Assembly: GCA_914767715.1 (NCBI GenBank)
Contig: OU612068.1
Coordinates: forward strand, 8,992,001-9,052,000
Source of the DNA: Membranipora membranacea
Taxonomy: Eukaryota > Bryozoa > Gymnolaemata > Cheilostomatida > Membraniporidae
DNA length: 60,000 nucleotides
Direction of reading: 5' to 3'
This document shows positions 33,838 through 44,413 of the stretch, piece by piece; within the stretch, counting starts at the first letter, position 1; each line of letters begins with the position of its first letter. The notes beneath the pieces were generated by a model that saw only the letters and a program-made list of their open reading frames with translations, did not search any database and was not told the origin of the DNA. The translations under genes were made by a program, and so were the position numbers.

Positions 33838-33902
33838 GAAAAGAAGAGACAGAGTGGTGAGGGAGTCTCCAGTGGCTTGTGGCATCTCTGGCGGTATTGA
33901 TA
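33838..33902 (-). pseudogene. Harbinger transposase, second fragment
   Basis: The minus strand reads PQATGDSLTTLSLLFRI before a GT. The family consensus here is 'LAtGdsl.slsf.FRiG.sTv', just N-terminal to the catalytic core. The preceding 'R...eeRL..tLr.' part is missing or mutated. Confidence 0.7.
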
Positions 33903-34019
33903 TCCTGAAGTGAGTGTTCTGTTTTGTTATATAAGGATGTAGCAAAGTAAGAAGAGTACCAAAATGTGTAGTAGAAAAACGAGAAGTCCTATAGAACAAA
34001 TCAGGGAAACTTGTCTTAG

Positions 34020-34181
34020 TTGTTGAGTCAGCCTATGCCAGCTGTTACTCTCTTCTCTCTCTACCAGTACTGGGTGTACCCACCACCTCCTTTTGACCTT
34101 ACTTGCTGCCTCATCATTCTCAGCAACTGCAGCAGCCAAGGCAACAGCACAAGCAATCTTTCTTTTTCTGAAGTATGCCAT
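34020..34181 (-). pseudogene. Harbinger transposase, N-terminal exon
   Basis: From ATG at 34181 the frame gives an alanine-rich start, then KRRWWVHPVLVEREE and SWHRLTQQLR. Harbinger transposases (HARBI1 family) begin with 'RR.WV.P....R...G....L..ELr', so this is the expected N-terminus. The frame runs on to 33927 without the usual 'F..y.RM' motif, so the exon border or the reading frame is lost after LRQ. No clear donor is visible. Confidence 0.72.
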
Positions 34182-34839
34182 TGTTTTGCCACGAATTATT
34201 CACGTGACAAGTTTGTACCACATGACCATAATATTTAAATAATTAACACTTCCCATCGGATAAATATTTAAAGAGCAGATCCACAAAACAGCCGCGCATG
34301 GTCCCCGCGGTTAATACCGCAGCAGCTCCACTACACAACCTCCAAGTGTGTTTAGACCATTAGATAAGATGAATAAAAAAAGTGTGTGAATTTATAAGGA
34401 AGTAATTCAATGGAATTGTTTTTCGAACACTTTTATTGGCCTTTATTGCACTCCATTTGCAGAAGTCTTACTGGAAATGATATTGAATTATAAACGGTTC
34501 AGCAAACTGTCTATCATGTTACCAAAACTTTTGATCAATTACCCGTGATTTTCTCTGGTCTAAAAGGGAATCAGCTTTGTAGAGTTTGTCATCTCAAAAT
34601 TTCAATAATTATGTTCGCTGCATCTGAAACTAATTTGTTTTGTCTAATTCTTCTCAACATTCCTACATAGGCAGTTGCTCACCATACTATTGATAACCTT
34701 TGACCATGCACAAGTGTTTCATCTGCGATAAATAATGGTACGCCTTTGATACCTCCTATTAGTTTAGGTAGAGTGCTGCTCTGTTGCATCACCTTGCTGG
34801 CTGAAGACTTTCCAAACATCTTTCAATACTAACATCATT

Positions 34840-35030
34840 TTTCTGTTCAGGCATGATGAGTTCATGATAGGCCAACTTTGACAGCATTGCTGAGTGCTCT
34901 GTAGTGATGGCAAAGTCCTGGTCCTGGTCTCAGTCTAGTGAGACTTGTCTCCTCAAGACACTGTCTTGTCTCGTCGAGACAGACACTCATGATAACTGTC
35001 GAGACTTGTTAATCATAAACACTGTCTTTT
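34840..35030. repeat. Block with GTCTC/GAGAC-rich MITE-like core, copy 1
   Basis: It is nearly identical to 47810-48000, including CTGTAGTGATGGCAAAGTC, a run of GTCTC/GAGAC motifs able to fold back, and the flank GGCATGATGAGT(T/C)CATGATAGGCC. A third relative of the flank (38844-38935) lacks the GTCTC-rich core, so the core looks like an insertion that predates duplication of the first two. The minus-strand flank frame includes MPEQKNDVSIE. Confidence 0.68.
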
Positions 35031-35609
35031 TTCACGATTTTGCCAAGGTTTTTTCGGTTTTTTAAATCAAAACATCAAAATACCATGGCCGATGCCAATG
35101 AAGTGGCAGTTTTCAATTTTTCGATTTTGATTGTCCCAGCATATGACATGACATGTCAAGCGATGTGAACAACTGACATGCCCTGTGCATGTCAAGGCGG
35201 CCACCCTGCACGGCACATCAGAACTGTTTGTATATATTTTCCCACTTTGGCCCCCTTTCTCTCCTCTGCTGCTGTGTAGAGCGGATGCAATTTATAATAG
35301 CTGCAGCTTTTAGGGGGAGACAATAGCAAAGTAGCGCAAGTCACTGAGATGAATAAAAATAGTCTAAAAATTTGAGACTGTGAGGCAATTGATTTGATTT
35401 TAGCGGTTTTATTCACAGTCCTTATCGTTTCATAGTGTAATGATTTCCAAATGGTGCCAAAAGGGTAAAAGTAACAAAAACAAAAAATATTAGAATGAAA
35501 CAATAGAAAACTTTCGTCTGACATGCATCAATAAAGGTGAAAATGAAAAAAAAAAAAAATTTTAGAAATTTGTACGATTTTAACAGAAAGTTTTATCTCT
35601 AACTAAGAC

Positions 35610-35890
35610 AGGAGGATTGATCAAAATGTAGCTCAGTTTTTGTGGCGGCCCAAGGCTCTGTTCATATAAAATGAGCTGCCTTGCCCTCCAGACTTTTGCT
35701 GTCTGTAGGCTGAGGATCTGGGTCTTCTTCTAGATTGTTTTTTGGTGTTTCTTCCGTTTTCTATGCATTTGTTGAGATTGCTTTTGTTTTCATCACCAGA
35801 CGTATAGTACTCATTGTTTTTGCATTTTAAACAAAATATCAGGTTATAGTGTGGTTAAGAATGCTGGCACACAGATAGCACAGATAGACG
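35610..35890 (-). pseudogene. Degenerate copy of the transmembrane-tail exon (copy 2)
   Basis: The frame reads FCLKCKNNEYYTSGDE, then SRRRPRSSAYRQQKSG, matching the intact exon's FCVRCKKDEYHASDDE and KRRGSSACRRQQSAG. The transmembrane part contains a stop. The last codons (LSYILINPPVL) lie in a shifted frame. LSYILI would fit the ITIM consensus, unlike the PSYILV of the intact copy. It is non-functional. Confidence 0.72.
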
Positions 35891-36117
35891 TAAAGTAATC
35901 ATTGGCATTGCATTCCAAACAAGATCATTAATGGAGCGTAAATTACGTTGAAAGTAAGGGGATAATAGCGAAGGAGCATAAGTCACTGTGATAAATATAA
36001 GAATAATATACATATTATATTATGAACTTTTATTAACCACCGATCAATGCATGAAGCAAATAAGACCATGTGAAAACAAAAGAAGCAATAAGAAGGCATT
36101 GACATATTTATGAGTAT

Positions 36118-36348
36118 TTATAAAAAAAGGTTTTTTCTGCAATGAGCAGTATTGGATTTAGGGAGGGTTGTGGTTTTATGATGATGCCTGTCATTTGTTG
36201 CTAGGTGATGTAGATGATGGTGATGTGGATGGCTGGTGTTCTTATTCACATTATTGACATACTTTAGGCGGCATATGTCCTGATAAACACTTAATTCTGT
36301 TAAGTTTAATGCTGCAAGACGCTCATCATAATGTTCTAACCATGTCAA
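36118..36348 (-). pseudogene. LINE ORF2 C-terminal fragment
   Basis: The frame reads LEHYDERLAALNLTELSVYQ, then CRLKYVNNVNKNTSHP, followed by a His-rich stretch and CRKNLFL. LINE ORF2 tails read 'yeeRL..L.L..L..r....~~ ~~kI...~~HPL ... R..nSf', so this is a truncated insertion. It has no polymerase domain. Confidence 0.6.
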
Positions 36349-36883
36349 AATAACCCTGAGACATAACTTCTGTACATATAGTTATAATATAAAATACATA
36401 CGAAATGAAGTATTGCAATGAAATTGTTTTCAACATGTTTATTGACAGTCCTTGTTATTATAATAGATAATTCTTTTCACATAGTGCCAAAAAGGGTAAA
36501 AGTAACAAAAATCATAAAATTTGAAATGAAACGTAAGTAAATTTGATAGTATTTATCAAGAATAAGCCAAGTCATGTAACTTTAAAAGAGAAAATATCTG
36601 TGAGCTAGAAAACAAAATAACTAAGATGTTGTTATCATAGGACTCGACTGTGCGGAGGCTAAATTTGTAGAGCATTAGCGAACATAATAATGTAATGTTA
36701 AAATTGTGTTGAAAAATTATGATTGAATAATCCCTGATTTGAAAGATTTATTTGCTCAACAAGCTAATTGATAAGTTTAGATTATAAAAAGAAGAAACAA
36801 ATTGTTTAGTTTCAGGTAATGAATTGATCAAAATTATGAATTTTGAACAACATTTGCCCAGACCGGCGGCACAAAACAGAGAA

Positions 36884-37085
36884 CTACAATGCATCCAGTG
36901 GTCCTTCACTGTCCCACAGTAGCTGCTTCCAACCGGTGTGGAACACATTTGATAACTGCCACAGGAACACTCTACAGATCAGATTATTCAACTGGGCGAT
37001 TGAGAATACCAGCTTGATCGACTGCTGTGCAATTACAAGGCTACAGTACTTGACATCCTTCGCCAGCAACTTCTTAAGTTATTGA
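36884..37085 (-). pseudogene. SCARVK module, C-terminal part, copy
   Basis: The minus frame reads KKLLAKDVKYCSLVIAQQ, then CRVFLWQLSNVFHTGWKQLL, and ends at a TAG after GPLDAL. It aligns codon by codon with 40434-40754 (LAEDVKERFLIIAQL; LCQLSNVFQTGWQQLLL; GQLDEW and stop). About nine codons present in the 40-kb copy are missing here. Frame and stop position are conserved, so this was a real terminal exon. The family is unknown. Confidence 0.5.
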
Positions 37086-37508
37086 TGTAGGTAGATTTTT
37101 AAATAAAATACCGGTTGTAATGTTCGATTTATCATTATCATTGGTGCAGCAAAATGATAAAATTATCCTTAGCCAAGAGAACGTCTTAATATTGCTAGGA
37201 GTGATAAATGATACAACCCCCGTATCCTAGTGACTTTTGCTGTCTGTTAGCTGTTGATTGTCTTCTTGCCCTTAAACTTGAGTTTCTATGTTTTTATGCG
37301 GATGATGAGACTCCATTTGGTGTTCATCATAGTACTCTTAGTCGCCGCAATCCAGTGTACAGATTATCGCAAGATTAGTAGGGATCGCCGTAGAAGTTGT
37401 TAATTAATAATACAACTTCAAAGTTTGTGCTCCAACAGAATTTAATGACCAGGGGAGGTATTTTCGTTTGAGTAAGAAGAGATCAGTGTTCAATTGAGAT
37501 TTTAGTTA

Positions 37509-37730
37509 TTAGTAAGTTTTTGAAAATTTGGACTTGACCAAAATATCATGACCAGGGAACTGTTTCATAGTCAGATGTATGTATACTAAGTAAACAATAA
37601 TTACAATGAATTCAACAAAATTAACATCACATTGCACCAACATTGCACCAGCATTAGGTATTGTGTTTCCTTTGAAAAAGGCTAAATAACTCTGAACAAT
37701 GATAACTAAAATGATTATGGATAATGCCAT
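37509..37730 (-). other. Repeated block with hydrophobic ORF, coding doubtful
   Basis: The ORF contains two hydrophobic runs (ALSIIILVIIVQSYLAFF and FVEFIVIIVYLVYIHLTM). The same block recurs near 48003-48200, 38380-38560 and 50620-50850, but the frame is not kept in the last two, which argues against coding. Confidence 0.25.
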
Positions 37731-37749
37731 ATCCCAGAACCAATTAACT

Positions 37750-37870
37750 CCACTTCAACTTGACATCGGTTGCCAGCAACTTTTTGAGTGAGTGAATTGT
37801 TTTTACTCTGGCGCAACTGAATGTCTCTTTTCTAAGATTCACTTTCACGATATCCCAGGGAAGATGGATC
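37750..37870 (-). pseudogene. SCARVK module, N-terminal part, copy
   Basis: The frame reads VKVNLRKETFSCARVKTIHS, then LKKLLATDVKLKWS, homologous to the start of the module at 40434-40754 and 48185-48340. The C-terminal half is missing here and is found separately at 36884-37085, suggesting that one copy was split by a rearrangement. Confidence 0.5.
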
Positions 37871-38599
37871 TTACTGGGCTGTATCAGTCCACATTTTCGG
37901 TCACTTACTTAATATGGCCTGATAGGGCTTTTCACCCTGCCCATCATTGTCTGGAGTAACTGTCACTGGGCTTTTTGATAAAGGTAGATTTTTAAAAGAA
38001 GAATCTATTGCAATGTTAGTTTGACCGAGGTATTAATTTATCACAGTTAAGAATTTTGAACAAGACTGCACAGTATAAAACCTCTGTAATAACCTGCCAA
38101 ACCTCTGTAAATAAATAAATATGAATACAAGGAATAAAGCCTTTCCCTTTTAATCGAAGTAGGGGGCGATAACAGTGGAGTAGAATAAGTCACTGAGTCG
38201 ATAAAGAAAGTGTATGAATAATATGAAAGAAAGTAATTCAACGGAATTGTGATTTAACACTTTAATTGGCCATCATAGAATTCTAAGTAGCTGTAGTAGT
38301 TGTAACTCATTAATAAAGTTTGAAAATTAGTGCTCCAACAGATTTGAATGATTAGGCGAAGTGGATTACATTTGAATAAGAAGAGATAAGTGTTCAAGCT
38401 GCTAACTATATTTAAATTTGTACTTGACCAGAATATTATAATCAGGAAAACAGTTCCATAGTTTAATGTATGTTTACTAAGTAATACCAATAATTAAATA
38501 TATTCAATAATTCACCATCCCATTGCACCCAAATTAACGCATTATTAGGGATTGTTTGAAAGAGGTTGACTATTCATCTGCCTGGGCTCTATCCAGAGA

Positions 38600-38935
38600 C
38601 TGGTATTTTCATCAGATAGATCCTGCACTTTTTTTCTCCAGTACATGGATTCTACCCAAGGCATTCAAAGGTTGTCTCTGTATGGCCTCTGTTTTTGTCA
38701 TTATATGGTAGAATGTCAAGAATCTTGGTTGATTCCTTTGTGAGCTTGTCTTGATTTTCTTCTTCAATCTCCATTGAAAGTTACTTGATTGCCTCGTGAT
38801 CACTACTGGTGCTATCTTACAATGTACCCTTGTTTTCTGCTCAGGCACGATGAGTTCATAGTCTGACTTTGACAGCAAAGATGAGCCTTCTGTGAACGCT
38901 GTTCCTCTTGACAAGCCTTCATAACAGTGTCACCA
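38600..38935 (-). pseudogene. LINE ORF1-like N-terminal coiled coil, copy
   Basis: The minus strand shows MEIEEENQDKLTKESTKILD in one frame, TEAIQRQPLNALGRIHVLEK in a second and VQDLSDENTSL in the next. The same three pieces recur at 47570-47830, and TIEAIQRQL recurs at about 47010, just upstream of a zinc-knuckle ORF1. The heptad spacing suggests a coiled coil, as in the N-terminus of many LINE ORF1 proteins. The frames are broken in every copy. Confidence 0.5.
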
Positions 38936-39509
38936 ATTTTTACTGCTAATGTTGAATAATAACTTTTTTTCGGTCATGGCCGATTGTTTTTCCGTGATTT
39001 GGGTAATTTTTATTTGCCCTTCAACACAGAGCTTGGCAGAAATACTAACATCTGCATGCAATTGGTTTAATTTCAAGACATAATTTAGACATGATGATTG
39101 TAATGATATGAAATGACCTTTATAAGACATGCAACATGTAAATATCTGATAAGACTAATTCAAGTCACAGCCAATCTTAGAATTACTAAGGAATTGGATT
39201 AGAACAACTAGATTCACTGCACAGAGGCATGTTAGAATAGTCACACATATTGTTTACAGTGCATTGCGTTTCCATATAGCAATTTTCATCTTGCCTGTCG
39301 AAAAACGAATGTGATGCGATGAAATTGTTAATAACAACAAATTTATTGGCAGTCTGTATTGTTTTGTAGTGCAATGTTTTCCAAATAGTGTCAAAAAATG
39401 GCAAAAATGATAAAATAGAAAAACGTTAGATAGAAATAACTTTAACTTCACGACTGCATGCAGCAATAAAGGTGGAACTGAAAAAAAACAAATGTTTTTA
39501 TAGAAAGTT

Positions 39510-39870
39510 AATCCATACCTAAAACAGGAGGGTTGATCACAATGTATCTCAGCCTTTGTGGAGGCGCCACCAACACTCTGTTCATTAGATAGAATGAGTT
39601 GCCTTGTGAGTTCTGCAGTAAATTTCAGTCTGCCTTTGCCAAGCCTGCCTTTGATCTCCCAATCCTTCCGACTTATGCTGTAGGTAGGCTGATGATCAGT
39701 GTATTCTGGTCCTTGAATGTTTTTTTTTACATTTTTCGTGCATACGATGAGATTGCTTTTGTGCTTCATCATCAGACGCATAATACTCATCGTTTTTGCA
39801 TTTCAAACGAAACTTCAGCATTATTGATAGTGTGGTTAATACTCCTTGCACACAGCTAGACTAATAGTAA
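39510..39870 (-). pseudogene. Degenerate copy of the transmembrane-tail exon (copy 3)
   Basis: The ancestral frame reads CKNDEYYASDDEAQKQSHRM, then KKKHSRTRIH and a stop. The 178-codon ORF at 39254-39790 uses a different frame and is a by-product of the frame changes. The donor (TTTTAG|GTATGG) survives. It has extra sequence (KAGLAKAD-type insert near 39620) compared with copy 1. It is non-functional. Confidence 0.7.
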
Positions 39871-40433
39871 TCATCGTCTCTGCATTCCAAACATGATCAC
39901 TGATTGCGTTTAAAGTAAGGGCATAATAGCGAAAGAGCATAGGTCACTGAGAGTAATAAGACAATAGTATACATGTCAAATAAAGAAACGCAATGGAATT
40001 GTTTTTAAGACGTGTATTGGCAACGCTTATCACTTCAATCGCTGATAATTGCTTTGCAAATAGTGCCTGAAAGGGCATAAATAACAAAACCATAAAGGTT
40101 GGAATGAAGCAATAGTAAACTTAATATTATTTTTCCAGAATAAAGTCAGTCATGTAACTGTAAAAGATTAAATACGTGTGAGCTAAAAAAACCAAAAAAA
40201 TTTACTTTGATGTTGTTATCAAAGGACTGTGCAGAGGCTAAATTTGCAGAGCTTAAGAAAATAAAATAATGTATTGTTACAATTGAAATAAAGGTAATTG
40301 AATAATCCATTATCCTTTATCGATAGCGAGAGCAGTAGATTATTAAAAGAAGAAACAATTGCAATGTTTAGTTTTACGAATTTATTTAGCCGAATTGAGA
40401 ATATTGTCAACAATTAACATTTGCCCCAGAGAA

Positions 40434-40754
40434 CTACCACTCATCCAGTTGTCCACCACTGTCCAACAGTAGCTGTTGCCAGCCAGTTTGGAACACATTT
40501 GATAATTGACACAGGAACACTCTACAGCTGAACAGACCAGATTTTATCACCTTGATGTTCGATAATTCCAGCTTTGTAGCCAGCTGCGCAATTATAAGGA
40601 AACGTTCCTTGACATCCTCTGCCAGCAACTTTTCAAGTGAGTCAATCGCTTTTACTCTGGCGCAACTGATTTTCTCTTTTCTGAAATTAACTTTCACGAC
40701 AGCTCTCACCTGTGAGGTTCCCAGGTGAGATGGTTCTGACTGGCCTGGCTCCAA
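40434..40754 (-). CDS. SCARVK module, longest copy; unrecognised terminal exon
   Basis: An open frame of 106 codons contains KISCARVKAIDSLEKLLAED, then VKERFLIIAQLATKLELSNI, then FSCRVFLCQLSNVFQTGW and GQLDEW before TAG. Shorter copies with the same frame lie at 36884-37085, 37750-37870 and 48185-48340. Substitutions keep the amino-acid character, so selection once acted on it. A helical LA..V...IA..L.L pattern, with a conserved GW near the end, faintly recalls a Death-fold module, but the key residues cannot be confirmed. I give no function. It precedes the transmembrane-tail copy 3 in the minus-strand order. Confidence 0.45.
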   Translation of the reverse strand: MEPGQSEPSHLGTSQVRAVVKVNFRKEKISCARVKAIDSLEKLLAEDVKERFLIIAQLATKLELSNIKVIKSGLFSCRVFLCQLSNVFQTGWQQLLLDSGGQLDEW

Positions 40755-41549
40755 TGCCCATAATTTACATCATAGCTTTTCCATTCTTCGCAGTCGCAGA
40801 GGTTTGACTATAGTTGTAAGCCTGGCTTCAATGCCTATAATTTACATCATAGCTTTTCCTTTCTTCGCAGTCTCAGGAGTTTCACTATAGTTGTAGGCCT
40901 GGCTCCATGCCTATAATCTACAACATAGATATTCACATCTTCCCAAGTGGCAATATTATTGGCAGATTGACTATATTTACTACAATTTAGGTCTTTGATA
41001 TCTCTGCAGTGAGTAAGGGGGCTCAACGCCTTAGACAATCTCTCATTGAGAGTTACTGTAATTGTTGAGGTAGGGGCAATACTTACTGGATCATCAATAG
41101 GGCTTCGTATAAGCCGGTTTGAGTTGCGTAACGGATTGGCATCTCAGTCAGTGTGCTTGAATAGACACTGAATCTTTCTTGTTCTGGTGGATTTATTAAC
41201 CCTCGTGCCTAAGCTACCAAACTAATCACAAGACGGGTGTAGTAATCAAGAAAATCCAGAACACTGTCTTATTTATAACTTTTCTTTTATTATATATATA
41301 TATATATATATATTCATTTATTACTTAGATATGACTACATGTATGGTTTCCAAACTAATATATAAGACAATTATGTCAGGCCCTAGCATGTCTTGGTGAG
41401 CTTTATTGGTGGCAGAGTTCCCCCACACAAACAACACAGTATGTCTGGCAGTCTGTGGTTAACTCCCAACCCCCCCACCCCCGAACCCCAGTGGTTGTTC
41501 AGACCGCTCTTGACATGCACTAGAAGTGGATCGCGTTGGGCTCGCAAGA

Positions 41550-41720
41550 GTTATCATAGACTCAGGATCTGGGGTTGTTGTGTGCCAATGAGATCCGCCT
41601 TGTCTAAGATAAGTATATATGGGTTGTTGATACTGTCCAAGACAAAGTGTTTACATGCTAGCCTCATATTTACATGGATTAGATAGCTGCAACAGCATAT
41701 CACAATTTGAAACCATCCCT
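41550..41720 (-). pseudogene. Conserved unrecognised exon, copy C
   Basis: The frame reads HVNMRLACKHFVLDSINNP, then LILDKADLIGT and PQILSL before TGA. It is homologous to 7585-7771 and 29043-29208. The donor GT seen in A and B is lost (CTATGATAAC), so this copy is probably dead. Confidence 0.42.
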
Positions 41721-42263
41721 AATGTCTAATACTTGATTAAGGTTGATGTCGCTTATGACAGTTATGGCTTTTATTTGATTTGTCGTATGTGTGGGCTGGC
41801 TGTAGTAGTAGCGGCTTGGTTTATCATCCTCTGCAGAATTGCTGACAAATTGAGTATCTAATGTTACAAACATCCTATGTTATCATTGGACCGCTCTGAG
41901 AACTAATGCATCGCCTTTACCAGTACAAAACTCTGAATTCAATGACTATCAAGGACAATTCAGGCAATGAGTTGATCAACTTTCGATTCTCTCTCACTCC
42001 TCTCTAAATCCTCAAAGAGTAACAGCTGGTGTTTTTGACCACAAAATTAGAATATGTCGGCTGTATCTAAATCTAATATGTCTTCCCCAATTCTTCTCAT
42101 TGTTGCTACATAGGCAGCTGAGAACCGTGTGATTGTTGCTAACCGTCTCTGGGTTGGTTGCTCTGATCAACAAACAGGTTGATTGTCACATGAGATACAT
42201 CAAATCAAACAAATTTCTGCAGGTTTACGCTTCTAGCTCTCTTAGAACTGGTGCCCCTTTTCA

Positions 42264-43520
42264 GTCCTCACTGATTGTTTTAAATTGATCCTTGTTAAAT
42301 AATACTTCGGCACAAGTAAAAAGGTTTTCGTGGTTTTGCACATGACGGAAAATGAAAGAAAAGTAAAAATAATGATGAATTGGTTGCCGAGCCACATGTA
42401 AAGATAAAATACAGTGAAAATAATTTTCACACATTGGATGACATTGACTCTTCCTAGTGATCGTAGGCAACTGAAACGAAAACGCCTCTATTGTTATTCT
42501 GTGTCTCAAGAAGAGGATCATTTGAAATATATAGAAATGTTTACAGAAGAAGAAAGAGGGGAAAAAGAGAGGTCAACTTACATCATGTGCAGCTTTAACT
42601 CAAATAGGAGGTAGATGATTAGCGCGTATAAAACTGTTGATACAGTTAAAATAGCTATTTCCTAAGGGTTATCACTGATTTTTTCAAATTGATTTTTGAT
42701 AAATAACAGTTCGGCACCAGTAAAAAGGTTTTCAATTTAGTGCACACAACGGAAAATGAAAGAAGAGTAAAGATAACGATGAACTGGTTGCCAAGCCACA
42801 TGTAAAATGAATACAGTAAAGATAATTTGCACACACTGGATGCCATTGGCTCTTCCTAGTGAGTTGGCAAATGAAAATAAAATGCCTCTTATGTTCTTCT
42901 GTGTCTCAACAACACGATCATTTGGAATATATGGAACTTTTTCACAGTAGAAAGAGAGGGGAAAAAGAAAGGTCAACTTACATCATGTGCAGCTTTCATC
43001 TCAAATAGAAGGTACGGATGATAAGATGGTTAGCGTGTATAAAACTGCTGATACAGTTAAAATAGCTATTTCTAAAGGGTTATCACTGATTTTTTCAAAT
43101 TGATCCTTGATAAATAACATTTTGGCACCAGTAAAACGGTTTTCAATTTAGTGCACATATCAGAAAATGAAAGAAGAGTAAAGATAACAATGAATTGGTT
43201 GCCAAGTCACATGTAAAATGAATACAGTAAAGATAATTTGCACACACAGGATGCCATTGGCTCTTCCTAGTGAGTTGGCAAATGAAAATAAAATGCCTCT
43301 TATGTTCTTCTGTGTCTCAACAACACGATCATTTGGAATATATGGAACTTTTTAACAGTAGAAGAAAGAGGGGAAAAAGAAAGGTCAACTTACATCATGT
43401 GCAGCTTTTATCTCAAATAGAAGGTACGGATGATAAGATGGTTAGCGCGTATAAAACTGCTGATACAGTTAAAAGAGCAATTTCCAAAGGGTTATCACTG
43501 ATTTTCTCAAATTGATCCTT
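42264..43520. repeat. ~412-bp tandem repeat, three units plus a partial
   Basis: The landmark TCACTGATT(T/G)(T/N)TT..AAATTGAT occurs at 42268, 42671, 43082 and 43494, giving periods near 403-412 bp. Units 2 and 3 are almost identical, unit 1 is more diverged, and the last is completed by the single-copy sequence found in A and B. Each unit contains CATCATGTGCAGCTTT, whose complement gives a donor-like GAT|GTAAGTTG, and a TGCACA(C/T)...CGGAAAATGAAAG stretch. Only copy C has the amplification. Confidence 0.9.
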
Positions 43521-43954
43521 GATAAATGACACTTCGGTACCAGTAAAAAGGTGTTCATTATTGTGTGCATAACGGTAAATGAAAGAATATTAAAAAACCG
43601 GTAAATCAGTTGCCGAGAGATCCACATGTAAAGATCGTTTTTGTAAAAGAGCACAACATCTATGCGGTGGCATGTTTGGCAATTATCATAACAGCTCTAA
43701 CAATAATGTCGGAATGGTCATATCAGTATGTACCATATCCAATCACATCCAATCAAATCAGAGTTGTTAATATAAAGTAATAAGTTTCTGTGGGAGCACC
43801 ACTTATTGATACTCTCTACATCCTACATCAAGCTGCTACCAATGGATATATAGTAATGTTGACAGAGTGTCAGTGAGTTAACAATCCTTTATTGCATTTC
43901 AATACAATTTGGTGCTATAACATTATGTGAATACAACAGTTACTGTTATTACTT

Positions 43955-44413
43955 ATAATATAATCTTTATTTCTATCATTTGGTATGCCACCTTAATAAA
44001 AAAGTGGCCACCCTTACAGGGTTTGGTAAAATAAAAATGATAAAATTTGCATTTTGTTCGCATCTCTGATTTAAAAAGGAAATAAATAACATGAAAATTA
44101 ATGTAAAAAATCTCACTGAAACATATTTTACACATTCATTGTTAACATAAGAATAAAAAAAAGTGTTCGCTCCCTTAGTTTAGTTTGCACTTAGTGTTGC
44201 GTAGATGGCAGTGACGCTTTGAATGTCTAGTGTTACTATGTTTGGGAATCAGGTCATTTAGGCAGTGAGCGTGATGGGTGACTTTGGTGGTATAATCACA
44301 ACATAGCTGCTGTGGGTATTGCTCGGGAGGGGGAATGCGGAGATTCAGCAGTCGGTCATAATACAATTTTGCCCCTGGATTGATGATCTTAGTGGCTAGC
44401 TTCTTGATGATGT
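43955..44413 (-). mobile_element. 5'-truncated LINE insertion
   Basis: Compared with copy A (ATTACTTGAGGC near 8801), copy C reads ATTACTT, then 459 extra bases, then AATACTTGAGGC. The near-identical 7-mers are a likely target duplication. The minus-strand frame in the insert reads KKLATKIINPGAKLYYDRLL, then KHSNTRHSKRHCHLR before its stop near 44175. That resembles the C-terminal end of a LINE ORF2 (k.~.KIi.p.h.L..Ll.....) followed by about 220 bp of 3' UTR with AATAAAG near the end. The exact clade is unknown. Confidence 0.62.

Larger units (their letters stand above)
32629..34367 (-). mobile_element. PIF/Harbinger DNA transposon, complete ends, 1,733 bp
   Basis: The element runs 32632-34364. 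Both ends show a perfect 19-bp terminal inverted repeat, TCTAATGGTCTAAACACAC. It is flanked on both sides by TAA (32629-32631 and 34365-34367), the 3-bp TWA-type target duplication of Harbinger elements. The interior carries decayed Harbinger transposase exons on the minus strand. Left of the last exon about 200 bp (32632-32830) have no recognisable coding. There is no second (Myb-like) gene, so it could not move without a helper. Confidence 0.9.

Noticed and set aside
39254-39790. 178-codon ORF, the longest in the window
   Set aside because: It runs through the degenerate transmembrane-tail exon in a frame other than the ancestral one; the homologous frame is broken.
40434-40754. Death domain
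   Set aside because: Only a vague helical pattern fits. No diagnostic residues can be assigned by eye, so it is not used in the annotation.
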